64,000 nt of DNA from Propionibacterium sp. (lineage in GTDB: Bacteria; Actinomycetota; Actinomycetes; Propionibacteriales; Propionibacteriaceae). Shown one piece after another: positions 42,202 through 53,300 of the stretch. The DNA is taken from positions 62,001 through 126,000 of the forward strand of contig JAAYVB010000004.1 in the NCBI GenBank assembly GCA_012517405.1, in the 5' to 3' direction. The notes beneath the pieces were generated by a model. It was not told the DNA's origin. It saw only the letters and a list, made by a program, of their open reading frames with translations, and did no database searches. Within the stretch, counting starts at the first letter, position 1, and each line of letters begins with the position of its first letter. The position numbers and the translations under genes are program-made.

Positions 42202-44349
42202 CTATTTGGCACCAGGCTTCGCCTCGCGGAGATAGGTAATGCCGAAGCCCTTGAGCTCGCGGTACTTCTGGTACTTGGTGGCGAGGTCGAAGGGGCTGTC
42301 GGTCATGCGCTGGAAGATGTCCAGACCTCGGCCAAGCAAGATCTTCCAGCCGGTGTCGGTCGTGATCGAGCGGTCGTGGGCAGCGGCGGGGTCGACCAGC
42401 TCGACGTCGAAGACGATGCCGAGCACGCCCGCGCTCTTCTTGATCTGGAGCAGGTACTCCAGCTGGCGCTGGACCTTCTCGGGCCCGTCCTGGTTCTCGA
42501 CTGTGATCAGCTTGATTGTGACCTCGTCGGCGGGGTCCTTGCCGCGGGCGATGCCTTCAACAAGCTCCATGAGGTTCCTGGCCTGGTGGAACATCCGCAC
42601 GTAGGGGTCGACGATTGTGATCTGCGAAGCACCGCGCAGGTACGGAACGAGCAGCGAGTCGAACGAGACGCCACGCTGCCCTTCCTGATACTCACGGTGG
42701 CCCTGGAATAGGTCCGGCTCTGGTTCCGGTTCGGCAGGCTTGCCCGTGCTCGTGGCGTCGGTCGAAGCAGTGCCGCCGCTGAACGGGTCGGTGTCGGTGG
42801 GCGGCTCTTCTGGCTTGCTCTCCTCATCCTTGCGGCCGCGGTGGTAGTAAGTCGGGTACTCGTCTTCCTCGAGGGTGGTGACGACGTGCCAGCCGCCCTC
42901 GGTGTCGAGGTAGCCGAACTTAACCTCAGCCATCGTTGAGTCGATGCGCAGGATCTGGTCCTTGACCCGCTTCCGGCCTTCGATGGCGAACCGGAGGATC
43001 TCCTCGATCTCCTCGCTGCTCGCGCGGCCGTCGGGGTAGAGGATCTTCATCAGGCCGGAGAAGGTCTTGTGGATGCCGTCGCGGTCACGAGTGGAGATGT
43101 CGGGCGACAGCGTGAAGTACTGCTGGTAGCGGTCGGAGTAGTCCTGTGAGCGCATAGACTTGAGGACTTCGGCGATGTAGTCGACGACGAACCCGTAGCC
43201 GTTGGAGAACATCTCGCCCCGGATGATGTCGACTTCCCAGCCGGGGATGTAGTGGTGGAGGCGGTCAAGGAACGCCGGGTCGTGATAGGCCTCGGGCAAC
43301 TCGTCGAAAAGGTCGGAGTTCTTGAGCATGTACGGGACGGTGTGTGAGGTGTTGCCCACGAACACCATGGACGCCTCGGCACCCAGGGTCTCGATACCCC
43401 GGGAGAACGACTTGTTTGCCATGTAGTTCTTCATGATGTCGACGAGCGCCCGGTCTGTGCGCTTCTTCTTGCCAGCGAACTCGTCGAAGGCCACCACATC
43501 CCAGTAGCCGACGAGGCCGATGCGTCCGTTGGCGTTGTTGACGAAGAGTTTGGGGACGGTGACCTCTCCGCCGGAGATCAGCATCCCGTGGGGCGAAAAC
43601 TCGGAGAAGATGTGGGACTTGCCGGTGCCCTTGGGTCCGAGCTCGACCAGGTTGTAGTTCCGTTCGACGAACGGGATGAGGCGCACGAGCTGGAAGAACT
43701 TCCCGCGTCTGCTGAACATCTCGGGGTTGAAACCGATCGACTGCATGAGCAGGTCGATCCACTCGTCGGTGGTGAACCCGCGTCGGGACTCCAGGTACTG
43801 GTCGACGTCGAATCGCGAGAGCTGGATGGGCTTGATGGAGCCCAGGATCCAGGGCACGACCCGCTGGTCGTCGGTGTGGAAGTACTCGATGTCACAGATG
43901 CACCACACCCCGCCCACCAGCAGTTTGGGGTGGGCCGTGATGATTGGCGAGTCGACGATGACGCCCTTGATGCCGAGGTTGGCGAACTCGGCCTCGTAGA
44001 CGTCCGCCCTCTCGTTGAGGGTGACCGTGACTTTGTCGATGATCTTGTGGCGGCCGCGTTCTTTGATCTTGGACTTGACCAGCTCGGACTCGCTGCGGTG
44101 GACGTAGTGCTCGGCGAGGATCTGGCGGACGGTGTCGATGCCGGCCTGGATGGTGGCTTCGTCGTCCGACGCGGCGTATTGGCCCAGCAGGTACTCCAGG
44201 ACGTAGGACGGCACGATGGCGTTGCCCTTGACAGCCTTGACCAGATCCTTTCGAACGACAACGCCACCGAAGAGGAGGTTGATCTTGTAGTCGAGGTCGC
44301 TCTGTGGCGGCTCGCCGGCGTTGTGGGGCTCGTTCTGGATTTCGCTCAT
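42202..44349 (-). CDS. brxL: BREX system Lon protease-like ATPase BrxL
   Basis: A 715-aa last gene of the BREX operon. It contains DYKINLLFGGVVVRKDL at the N terminus, the AAA+ Walker A NLVELGPKGTGKSHIFSEF, VAFDEFAGKKKRTDRALVDI (Walker B/DNA-binding region), GVLGIVFDVELVDPAAAHDR and DTGWKILLGRGLDIF near the end. BrxL forms a ring ATPase needed for phage restriction in many type 1 systems. ATG 44349 lies 11 nt after the pglZ stop; a longer frame upstream runs into pglZ. Low-complexity acidic/Pro linker around residues 540-575. Confidence 0.93.
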   Translation of the reverse strand: MSEIQNEPHNAGEPPQSDLDYKINLLFGGVVVRKDLVKAVKGNAIVPSYVLEYLLGQYAASDDEATIQAGIDTVRQILAEHYVHRSESELVKSKIKERGRHKIIDKVTVTLNERADVYEAEFANLGIKGVIVDSPIITAHPKLLVGGVWCICDIEYFHTDDQRVVPWILGSIKPIQLSRFDVDQYLESRRGFTTDEWIDLLMQSIGFNPEMFSRRGKFFQLVRLIPFVERNYNLVELGPKGTGKSHIFSEFSPHGMLISGGEVTVPKLFVNNANGRIGLVGYWDVVAFDEFAGKKKRTDRALVDIMKNYMANKSFSRGIETLGAEASMVFVGNTSHTVPYMLKNSDLFDELPEAYHDPAFLDRLHHYIPGWEVDIIRGEMFSNGYGFVVDYIAEVLKSMRSQDYSDRYQQYFTLSPDISTRDRDGIHKTFSGLMKILYPDGRASSEEIEEILRFAIEGRKRVKDQILRIDSTMAEVKFGYLDTEGGWHVVTTLEEDEYPTYYHRGRKDEESKPEEPPTDTDPFSGGTASTDATSTGKPAEPEPEPDLFQGHREYQEGQRGVSFDSLLVPYLRGASQITIVDPYVRMFHQARNLMELVEGIARGKDPADEVTIKLITVENQDGPEKVQRQLEYLLQIKKSAGVLGIVFDVELVDPAAAHDRSITTDTGWKILLGRGLDIFQRMTDSPFDLATKYQKYRELKGFGITYLREAKPGAK

Positions 44350-44360
44350 CTCGCCTCTCC

Positions 44361-46856
44361 TCAGAAGTCGAAGTCTGACGTGAAGGAACGCTTCAGCGTG
44401 TAGATGGCCTTCTCGTAGACGCGCCACTGGTTGGTGTTGGGGATCCGCTCCTCCAGCCGGAACTCGACAGCCCGGTTGTTGTAGTCGTTGGCGTCTTGGC
44501 TGAGCAGCATCCGCGGACTTTGGTACCGGTCACGCGTGTCGGTCGAGATCTCGTCGAAGGTCAGGTTGACGAGGTTCGAGAGCAGCGTTTCGCCGGCGTA
44601 GAGCCCCGCTCGGAGGGAGCGTGGCTGGACCTTGTCGCTGACCGGTTCTGACTGGAACAAGCGGACGACGATCTGCCCGGTGGTGATCTTGTCCGACTCC
44701 GGGAGGATCTTCACATTCACCGGCCGGACGTCGCTCCTGCGCTTCTTGTTGACCGCCAGCACTGGGACGACGATCTCCTGCAAGGTGGCCCCCCCATGAA
44801 CGAAGCGCGAGCCGCTGCCGGCCATCCGCAGGCGGTGGATCGACTTGGGAATCTGAACTTCCAGCTCGCTGTCCAGCCCGAGCTGGGCAGCTTTGAAGGT
44901 GGCGAAGGCCGGATCGACCTTGAGGCCTGTGCCCAGCACGAAGCGCTTGTTGACGTGCTTGAGGTCGTCGCCTTGAGGCTTGGTCGACAGGAAGAAGGGG
45001 TCGGCCAGCGCCTCGTCCTGGAACAGGAAGCCGTGGTCGGCCGTGATGAAGATGTTGGTGGCGTTGGCACTGGCCAGCTTCTTCACCAGGTCGACGATGT
45101 CGCGCAGCGTGTCCTCCACGGCCTCGAACACCTGGCGCTCGGTGCCGTGCTTGTCGCCGGTGGCGTCGATCCTGTTGTGGTAGACGTAGAGGACCCGGTT
45201 GGCCTTGTAGAGTTCTCGCCGTTCGTCGGCTGTGAGGGCCTTGAAGTCCTCGGCCTGGATCGCCGACCCACCCACCGCCTCTAGGATCTTGCTCCGGAGC
45301 GTGGTGTTGTAGGTTGGTTGGTCGTCGGCCAGCACGGTCTTGGCGTCGGCCGAGTGCTTGAGCGTCGAGTGCGGCAGCAGGGCGGCCATACCGAGCTGGG
45401 TGTAGCTGGGCAGCACCCCCAGGACGGCCTCCAGGGTTGCGTCGAAGCGGTCCTCTTGCCTGATCAGCGAGCCGAGTTCGTCGGCCACCTCGTAGCGCAT
45501 GGCGTCGGAGATGATGACGACAGCCTTCTTGTCACCGTCGCGCACCAACGGCTCGACGTAGCGGACATAGAACTCGGTCTGGGAGCGCAGCGCGGTCGAG
45601 CGCCAGGTCTCGACCTCGTCGACCTGCTGCTGCCACGCATTGCCCAGCTCGTAGACGTACCTGTTGGTGTAACGCTTCTCGACCTGCTCGCGCAGCGCTT
45701 CGAGGGGCTTGGGGTACTCCGCAGTGCGGGCAGCGACGACGAACTGGCGGTAGAGCTGGTCGATGCGGAACCACTCGCGACGGTAGCGCTCCAGCCCGTT
45801 GTCGAACGACTGCATGGCCAGGTTCAGCGCTGCCAGCTCGCCCAGCAGCTCCGAAGCGCTCGCCACCGCCGTGTAGAGCCGTCGATAGCTGTCGATCCAG
45901 ACGCTGCTCTGCCGTGCCCGGACCACCTCGGCAACCTCACGTGGCGTGACGGTCTGCTCGGCCACCGCGCGCGCCAGGTCGCTGATGATCTTCTGGTCGG
46001 TCTCTTCGAACAGGTCGACACGGATCAGGGCGCGGAAGCTGGCGTCCTCGATCTTCGACTTGTAGTCCAAGTCGTCGGCGGCCCGCTTGGCGAGCGTGGA
46101 CATGGCCTCCTGGCTTCGCCGGTCGTATCGCAGACTGCCGAAATCGAGTTGGATGTTCTGCAGCCCGCCCGGGCGGTCCGACTTGAAGCCCTCGAGCGCT
46201 CGTTGGTAGATCCAGAGCACCAGATCGTCGATGCTCGGCGTGGGCGATTCGTAGCCGTAGATGCGTGCCACGCCCTGCCAGTAGAAGCTGTCGAGGCCGT
46301 AGTCGGCGAGGGAGTCGTACTTGGCGTGCGATCCCTTGGCGTTCTCGGTCAGGAGGGTGCGTGTGATCTCCAGCAGGCTGTGCTCCCGCTGGCCGAGCAC
46401 CACGGCGCTGATCTTGGCCCGCAGACGGGCGGCGTCGTCGTCCGAGCTGAGCAGTGCCTTCAGGCTCTGGACACGCTTGGCGGCGTTGAAGAACTTCTCG
46501 TGCGCGTGCACCACCTCATCGATCCCCTTGCCCACCAGCCCGAGATCCTGAGCAACGAGCGCGGTGCGGTCGGCCGTGAAGACCCCGTAGGCCAGCTCCA
46601 GATCGAGCAGCCAGTCCCCGATGCCGCTCGGAACCTGACCTGAGCGATAGACGAGGAACTTGCCCTCAGGCTCGTCGTGCAACAAACGGTTCTTCACCGC
46701 GAACTCATCGTTAGCGACACGAATCGTGTGGATCCCCGGAAGGTCGAGGCCGTCGAGATCCGCCGAGTACTGGCCTTCCGGGTCATGCCAGAACACGACG
46801 CGGCGGCTGTCGAACCAGCGCAGCAGGTGCGGACGGACCGTGGCGGAGTCACTCAT
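44361..46856 (-). CDS. pglZ: BREX-1 phosphatase PglZ, type A
   Basis: An 831-aa protein with a predicted alkaline-phosphatase-like core: VVIISDAMRYEVADELG carries the metal-binding Asp, ITADHGFLFQDEAL the second metal site. An N-terminal region FDSRRVVFWHDPEGQYSADL is typical of PglZ type A. Required for BREX methylation and restriction, though its substrate is not known. ATG 46856 overlaps the pglX stop by 8 nt (ATGAGTGA). Confidence 0.93.
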   Translation of the reverse strand: MSDSATVRPHLLRWFDSRRVVFWHDPEGQYSADLDGLDLPGIHTIRVANDEFAVKNRLLHDEPEGKFLVYRSGQVPSGIGDWLLDLELAYGVFTADRTALVAQDLGLVGKGIDEVVHAHEKFFNAAKRVQSLKALLSSDDDAARLRAKISAVVLGQREHSLLEITRTLLTENAKGSHAKYDSLADYGLDSFYWQGVARIYGYESPTPSIDDLVLWIYQRALEGFKSDRPGGLQNIQLDFGSLRYDRRSQEAMSTLAKRAADDLDYKSKIEDASFRALIRVDLFEETDQKIISDLARAVAEQTVTPREVAEVVRARQSSVWIDSYRRLYTAVASASELLGELAALNLAMQSFDNGLERYRREWFRIDQLYRQFVVAARTAEYPKPLEALREQVEKRYTNRYVYELGNAWQQQVDEVETWRSTALRSQTEFYVRYVEPLVRDGDKKAVVIISDAMRYEVADELGSLIRQEDRFDATLEAVLGVLPSYTQLGMAALLPHSTLKHSADAKTVLADDQPTYNTTLRSKILEAVGGSAIQAEDFKALTADERRELYKANRVLYVYHNRIDATGDKHGTERQVFEAVEDTLRDIVDLVKKLASANATNIFITADHGFLFQDEALADPFFLSTKPQGDDLKHVNKRFVLGTGLKVDPAFATFKAAQLGLDSELEVQIPKSIHRLRMAGSGSRFVHGGATLQEIVVPVLAVNKKRRSDVRPVNVKILPESDKITTGQIVVRLFQSEPVSDKVQPRSLRAGLYAGETLLSNLVNLTFDEISTDTRDRYQSPRMLLSQDANDYNNRAVEFRLEERIPNTNQWRVYEKAIYTLKRSFTSDFDF

Positions 46857-49800
46857 CGCTGGCCTCAAGTCCGGGGATCTTCTTCAGAGCGGTACCGAAC
46901 TTCGGATAGTTAGCCTTCACGCCGTCGTCCAGGTCGATCGTGAGTTGCCGGGACGCCAGCGGGTACAACACGTCGTGCTCGTACTCCTCAAGCTCAAGCA
47001 GCACCTTGCGGAGCCGATCGGCCTCCTTCTGCGCGGCCGCCTGCTGACGCGGCGTCCCACCGCCAGCCGCCAGGCGCTCCTGTTGCTGCAGGCTCGACGA
47101 GAGCTTGGCCGTGAACTCCCGTAGGTACTCGTTGAGCACCGTCGAGACCGTCGAGGGCGTGTAACGGTGCATGTACATGAGGGCGCTGAATGACCCCCTA
47201 GGGCTAGAGAACAGCCAGTAGATCGGGCGCTTCCTATACCGCTGCGTGTGGTCGTCGTAGAACCTCGACGATGCCGCCCGAGCACCCGTCTTGATGAAGT
47301 ACTCGCGAATGTCCTTCACGCCAAGCGCGTCCGTGACAAATTGCAGGTTCTGCTCGAAATGCTGCTCCCCGAAGGCAACACGGAGGAAGGTTCGGACGCG
47401 CGCAACGATGTCGTCCTCGAACCAGTCGCCATCCACAATCGGAATGACGTTATCCTTGTCTGGCGCAAACGTCGGGCTAGGAACCTTGGCCAGGTAATGT
47501 TCCACCGTGGCGCCCTGATCAGCCAGGATTAGACCCGAATCGTCCAGACTATACCGGCCGAACATGCACCCAACCGCGAAGGACAACAGAGCTTTCACAT
47601 CCTCCTGGACGGAATGCGAGTCTTTCCGCCAAGGGTTGGACGTCGGAGGCGCTGGTGCGTTGCTTATCCCGAAGCTTGCGTCAAAGTACGTGTCAAATCC
47701 TGATTCCAAACGGACCAATTCCTCTTGGCGGTTCTCGTAGGCCGAACGCCTATCCTCGAGAGCTGTGGAGAGTGATACTGATCTTGGGGCGAAGTCAAGA
47801 CCGGTGAACTCCCAAGCGGTCTCAGCAGAGGCCCACTCTGAGCGCTGAATTTGAACGCACCTTGACACTGCCTGATCTAGTTCATTCGACGGTCCGTTTG
47901 CCGGCAGCGGCATTGAGCCGAGGTAGTCGGGCGGCAAGTTGATCGTTGGGTTTAGACCATACAGAACCTCTTCGGCTGCGCGTGAGTTCAAGAGCGCCAT
48001 GAGGTAGAGATCGTACCTAGATTGACAGATTCCGCCGGCCGCGTCGAACAGATGGCCGTCGTCAACCAGACGGAAGGATGGCCTGCCGGTAGTCACGCTA
48101 CTCCAGGTGACTCCCCGTTTGAAGATGCGAGAAAGATTCGTGTTTGTCGCTCGCACGCGCGAGCCGTCTGAAGTCATAGTGGTTTGGATCGCACGCCCAT
48201 CATCGAGCCAGTCGACCACTGCATCAATATTCCCGAACCACTTGCGATAGCCACCGCCCCGCGCATATGGGAACCACCGCATCCCTGACGCCTCCGCCTT
48301 CTCGCGCGTGGCATAGCCAAACCCAATCCGACCGAGGCTAACTTCCCACCACTGACGAACGAATGCGGCGTTGTCGGCCGTAACCATGCCCTTGGCTGTC
48401 TCGGCAACTGTCGCCACTGTGCGGCCACGCTTGAATAGGCCTATTACCTCCGGAGAAAACCAGTAGGCTAATGGTGATCGAGGCACAGCGAGCATCGATC
48501 TCAGATCCACTCTGGTGGCGAGTCCTAGATTGCGCCCTTGCGCTACCTCACGCAAGGCGGACTCCTTCGCTTGCGACCCGGTTGCATTCACCAATCGCTC
48601 AACGAGACTGACTCCGCCAGGTCTCCTGACGCGAACTATAAACGCTGCGGTTGCTACCACTTCCCCACCGATCGTATCGAAAGCTCCTGTGCCTAGATGT
48701 GCCAGGTTCTCAATTCCATCGCGCCGCAATAGCATCACGCGAAGCTTTTGGAACGCACCAAGGAAGAGCCAGGACTGCATGGTGATCATGCCAACGAATC
48801 CGCCGCCAAGACAGAGCGCGATGGATCGCTCGATGAACATCGCGAAGAGGTCTGCCTTCGATACTGGGAAAGAATGCTTTGCGAAGTCCGTCAACAAAGC
48901 GCCCATGTTCCCACTGCCCATGTAGGGCGGATTCGCCACCGCAGCCGAGTAGCGCGGGCTTAGGTATTCTGCCTGCCTCACAACTTGACGCGCGCGGTCG
49001 ATAACGTCGGCACGGAGCATGTTACCTCCGTCGTCGAGCGAGTCCAAATGTAGTGAGAGCCGTGCGAGAGATTCAGGGTCGGGCCGAGTCAGCGACCCGT
49101 ACACGTCCGCGTGGTCGAACTGGTTCCAGAAGGCCGACTCGGCATACTTGTTTCCCACGCGAGTCAGCAGGAAGTCGATCTCATCCGGGGTGAATCGAAT
49201 GGGGTCGAGGACGCAGACGTTGGGTTCAATCTGCTTGTTGAAGAACGTGCGCTGCTTGGCGCGGGCCTTCATGGTCAGGGCGAAAGCTGCGAGGGCTCCG
49301 GCGCGAGGATCGATCTCGACGCCGAAGAGGTTGTTGGTCAGGACAAGGCCGGGGATCTCGGCAGGTGCGTAGCCCTCTTCCTCGTAGATGGCATACAGCA
49401 GGTCGAAGGCGTAGGTCAGCATGTGCCCCGACCCGCAGGCTGGGTCGACGACCTTGAGCTCTTCAGGCCGGGTGATCTTGAGGAAGTCCGTCTCGTCGTT
49501 GACCGGGGCGATGTAGTACTCCATCTGGTCCACCAGGCGGGAGTCGGGGCGGTTGAGCATCCACAGCCGGCCGAGGGAGTTCTCGACGAGGTAGCGGACA
49601 ATCCAGTGAGGCGTGAACAGCTGGGTGGCTGCCGGGATCTCGTCGGCGCCGGCCTTCTTGTTCTTCTTGAAGCCAGCGAAGACCTCGTCCTTCCGCTCCG
49701 AGATGTAGAACTGGTAGAGCCAGCCGATGACCTCGACGTCCTGGCAAACGTCCTTGGTCAATACCTTGACTGCTCGGCTCGGGACTGAGTCTTCGGCCAG

Positions 49801-50337
49801 CAGGTTGGCCGGGATGAGCATCTCGGTGAAGTCGCCCTCGCGCTCGAACATGAACGGCATGGCGCGGTTCCAGTGGCGGCAGTAGTCAGCGAGCAGCAGA
49901 GCGTAGGCCTCTCCTTGGGCATCGGTGCTCCGGCGGGTGCCGTTGAGCAGACTCGTGACGGTTTCGCGGGTCTTGCCCGCAACCACCCCGGTGTCGATGT
50001 TGCCGCGCTTGGCTTCGGCCAGGACCTCGGGCTGTCCGGTCTCGACGCCGGCCTGCGGAGAGACGACACCGACACCGGTGTAGCCGTTGGCGTCCATGAA
50101 GCGCAGGGCGATGATCCGGTTGAACCAGGTGTAGGCGACCTTGTCGGCGACCGCGGCCTTGCCCTTGTCGACCCCGCCGGCCGCCGTGACGGCCTTCTCG
50201 AGGGCTTCCACTGCCTTGGACTGCTCGACCCGCTCGGGCGAGGCAGGGGCCAGCACAACGGCGATCCGGGCGGTCACTTCGCGGATGAGCGAGGTGCGTG
50301 CCCAGGTGGCGAACGACTTCAGTGGTGCGGTTTCCAT
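46849..50337 (-). CDS. pglX: BREX-1 adenine-specific DNA methyltransferase PglX
   Basis: A 1162-aa m6A methyltransferase that marks self DNA at a BREX recognition site and helps recognise foreign DNA. The AdoMet motif is VVDPACGSGHMLTYAFDLLY, and the catalytic NPPY occurs in AAVANPPYMGSGNMG. The C-terminal half holds the target recognition region. DNA from roughly 47,550 to 49,050 (encoding much of the C-terminal half) is less GC-rich and uses different codons from the flanks, as expected for an exchanged specificity region. The ATG shares one base with the brxC stop (TGATG). Confidence 0.94.
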   Translation of the reverse strand: METAPLKSFATWARTSLIREVTARIAVVLAPASPERVEQSKAVEALEKAVTAAGGVDKGKAAVADKVAYTWFNRIIALRFMDANGYTGVGVVSPQAGVETGQPEVLAEAKRGNIDTGVVAGKTRETVTSLLNGTRRSTDAQGEAYALLLADYCRHWNRAMPFMFEREGDFTEMLIPANLLAEDSVPSRAVKVLTKDVCQDVEVIGWLYQFYISERKDEVFAGFKKNKKAGADEIPAATQLFTPHWIVRYLVENSLGRLWMLNRPDSRLVDQMEYYIAPVNDETDFLKITRPEELKVVDPACGSGHMLTYAFDLLYAIYEEEGYAPAEIPGLVLTNNLFGVEIDPRAGALAAFALTMKARAKQRTFFNKQIEPNVCVLDPIRFTPDEIDFLLTRVGNKYAESAFWNQFDHADVYGSLTRPDPESLARLSLHLDSLDDGGNMLRADVIDRARQVVRQAEYLSPRYSAAVANPPYMGSGNMGALLTDFAKHSFPVSKADLFAMFIERSIALCLGGGFVGMITMQSWLFLGAFQKLRVMLLRRDGIENLAHLGTGAFDTIGGEVVATAAFIVRVRRPGGVSLVERLVNATGSQAKESALREVAQGRNLGLATRVDLRSMLAVPRSPLAYWFSPEVIGLFKRGRTVATVAETAKGMVTADNAAFVRQWWEVSLGRIGFGYATREKAEASGMRWFPYARGGGYRKWFGNIDAVVDWLDDGRAIQTTMTSDGSRVRATNTNLSRIFKRGVTWSSVTTGRPSFRLVDDGHLFDAAGGICQSRYDLYLMALLNSRAAEEVLYGLNPTINLPPDYLGSMPLPANGPSNELDQAVSRCVQIQRSEWASAETAWEFTGLDFAPRSVSLSTALEDRRSAYENRQEELVRLESGFDTYFDASFGISNAPAPPTSNPWRKDSHSVQEDVKALLSFAVGCMFGRYSLDDSGLILADQGATVEHYLAKVPSPTFAPDKDNVIPIVDGDWFEDDIVARVRTFLRVAFGEQHFEQNLQFVTDALGVKDIREYFIKTGARAASSRFYDDHTQRYRKRPIYWLFSSPRGSFSALMYMHRYTPSTVSTVLNEYLREFTAKLSSSLQQQERLAAGGGTPRQQAAAQKEADRLRKVLLELEEYEHDVLYPLASRQLTIDLDDGVKANYPKFGTALKKIPGLEASDE

Positions 50338-53300
50338 CAGAGCGAGATTCGCTTTCCGTCGTTCAGGGTCTTCACCAGCGCCGAGCGCAGGGCGTCGAGG
50401 TAGCGGTCGACGTCCGCCTCCGTCTCCAGTACCCCGGAGACGCCGGTGGCGGAGATGGTCTTGACCGACACGGTCTGCTTCGGTGGCGGTGGCGGTGTGT
50501 CATCGTCTCCATCACCGCCTCCCTGCTGCGCGGCGGCCAGCTGGTCGAGCAGGCTCGGGTAGACCGACTCCTCAAAACTCGAGCCGGTCTCGCGGATGAG
50601 GGCGACCTGGTTCTGAGAGCGGACGCGGGAGATCGTCTGGTCAACAAAGCGCAGCACGCTCTCCTGGGCTTCCGAGGTTGCCTTGGCATAGAAGGCGCTC
50701 TGCTCGATCTCGGCCTTACGTCCCTCGATCGCCGCGACGACGTCGGTGCGGTTGGTTGCGACGACCTGATCGATCTGGGCACGCAGTTGGTCGGTGGCCT
50801 GCTTGAGCTGGGCCATCTTGTTGCCGCGGAAGGCGTTCAGGTCGTCCAGAGCAGCGCGCGCCGTGGCGTCGCTACCGGACGGCAGGTAGCCGAGGTTGCT
50901 GCTGTGGGTGGTCAGCAGAGCGGCGGCGTCGTCATAGATAGCTTTCTGGCCACCACTGAGGAATGCCTGGATCGGGTCGATCGTGGACTCCTTGGCATCG
51001 ACCAGATCGTCGTCCAGGTTGAAGTTGGTCAGGTACCAGTCGTCGGGCTTGCCGACCACCTGGTCGAGCAGGTCGATCGGCCCGGAGAGCTGGCTGACGA
51101 ACGGATACTTCGAGCCGGCGACGGTGGCCTTGAGCTCGTCGCGCTTGGCCTTCAGCTTGTCGGCACCGTGGCGGGCCAGCTCCAGCGGGTCCTTGGGCGT
51201 ATTGCCCTCGTCGAAGAAGTCGGTGCAGAACTTGCGGAAGGCAGCGACCTTGCGCTCGTCGAAGGTCTTCTGGGGCGACACCACAGCGTGGGCATGCTTC
51301 TGGGTGTTGCGCAGCGCCGTGGCGACCTCGGACCGTTTGAGCACATTGCCGTCGACGGTCAGCGTGACCTTGGAGGTGCCGATCAGGTAGGCGATCAGGA
51401 CCTCGGTGGAGGCCAGGTCCCAGCCGTAGGGCTTGGCGGTGAAACTGTCGACGATGGTCTTGACCGTGACCTGCTCCCCGAGCGCATCTTTGCGCAGGAC
51501 GAACGACAGCACCTCCTCGGACGGCGCGAACAGCTTGCTGGCGTCCGCAGCGTCGAACAGCCCGCTGTCGGGGTTGGCTGCCCCGGCGACCTGCTGCTCG
51601 CTGTATGTCCGCCCGTCGAGCAGTTTGAGCTGGGTGTAGGTGCGGCTGATCAGGTCCTGGAAGCCGTCGGTCACCCGGACCGGGGCGTCCTGGGAGCTGG
51701 AGGTGATGTCGGCGGCGTTGATGACCAGGGTCGACTTGCCCACCGAGGCCTTGACCCGCTCGATCAGCTCCTTCTCGCGGTCGATGTTCTGCGCACCCTT
51801 GTTCTGCAGGATTTGGCCCTCGGTGGCCGAGATCGAGGTGCCCTGCTTGCGCTTGATGTACTTCTCGGTCTTGATCAGCAACCGCAGGTCTGCGAGCACC
51901 CGGGCATCCGGCTCGAGGATGACCCGTAGCTCGTCCTTGCCCGCGCTATGCATGCGGATCTCCTCGGGTGAGTACGGGTACTCCGGGGAGATGAAATGGA
52001 CCGCCAGCTCCTTCTGCGAGCCGTGAGCCTGGTCGTCGAGCTTGAAACCGAACGGGAAGTCCTGCCCGTTCTTGGCGTAGCGGATCTTGCTGGTCTTGAT
52101 CACGTCGCCGGACAGGATTTTGAACAGCCGGGTGGCGACCTCGGAGGAGTCGATATCGACGTTCTTGATCTCTTCCTCGATGATCTGCTCTTCGTTGGTC
52201 AGATACTCGTAGGTGTTGCCGCGTCTTTGTATGTAGGTCTGCGTTTCCAGCAGTATCAGCGCTTCCTTGACCCGCTCGGACAGCGCCGGGAGGTCGAGGC
52301 CGAAGCGGTCATAGACCAGCACCGTCAGGTTGCGCGGGGTGGCCTGGAAGCTCTCGACGTACTTCACCAGGAACAGTGCTTTGAGCAGGCGGATGGCCAA
52401 GTCGTTATCGAGGTTGCGCTCGGCGACATCGATCGAGCGTTGGGCTGCCGACTTCAGCGAGGCACGGATGCCGGCAAACATGCTGTCGAACGTCGCGAGC
52501 CGGCCGACTTGGACGTTGCCGATGTCCTTGGCGACCTGTTGCACCACGCCGAGCATTGAGCGCTCGCCGACCGAGCTGTTGCGCCCCTCGAACACGTTGT
52601 GGTCGGAGATGCCCTCGATCGCAGCCTGGAAAAGCGGAAACTGGTAGCTGACAAACGGGTAGGTTCCGATGAAGTGGGTCTCGTCGGTGTAGTTACGGTA
52701 GGTCTTGGCGCCGTCGACGAAGTCGAACAGTGTCTTGAAGTTGGCGTGCTGTTCGGCGTAGATCACGCTCAGCGCGCCGATACCGGCGTCGTTCTTCTCC
52801 AGCAGACGCTTGCGGATGACCTCCTCGACATCGGCACTGGTCAGTTTGAGACGAGTGTTGAAGCGGGCCTGGATCTTGGAGAAGTCGTTGCCCTGCTGGC
52901 GGGTGCGGTCGCCGATGACCTTGTCCATGTCCTCCTGCGAGGTCACGAATACCCACGCTCGGCCGCCGCACTTGGTGTTGAGCGACTCGGCGATGGTCTG
53001 CAGGTTGAGCATCAGCTTGGTGTCGCTGCCGATGAACTGGCCCACCTCGTCCACGAAGAAGTTAAGTCGGAATGCCGGGTCCCCCTGCTTGTCCAGCCAG
53101 GCCTTCACCTCATCAGCGAAGTCCTCGATCGAGACCGCGTACGAGGCGCTGTACTGCCGGATGATGCCGTCGGCGGTGCCGCCGTTGACCTCGGCGAAGG
53201 CCCGGTCGATGCTCGGCCCCTCCAGTGCGCTCTGCTCGCGCCCCTGAGTCCACGGAATGCCCGCGATCCGCTCGAACGCCTCCTGGAAGGCCTTGTACTG

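Noticed and set aside
45318..46643. A 441-codon plus-strand open frame opposite pglZ
   Set aside because: The sequence is Leu/Val/Gln-rich with no recognisable motif; pglZ on the other strand is certain.
50298..51929. A 543-codon plus-strand open frame opposite brxC
   Set aside because: Antisense shadow of a conserved BREX gene, lacking domains and SD.
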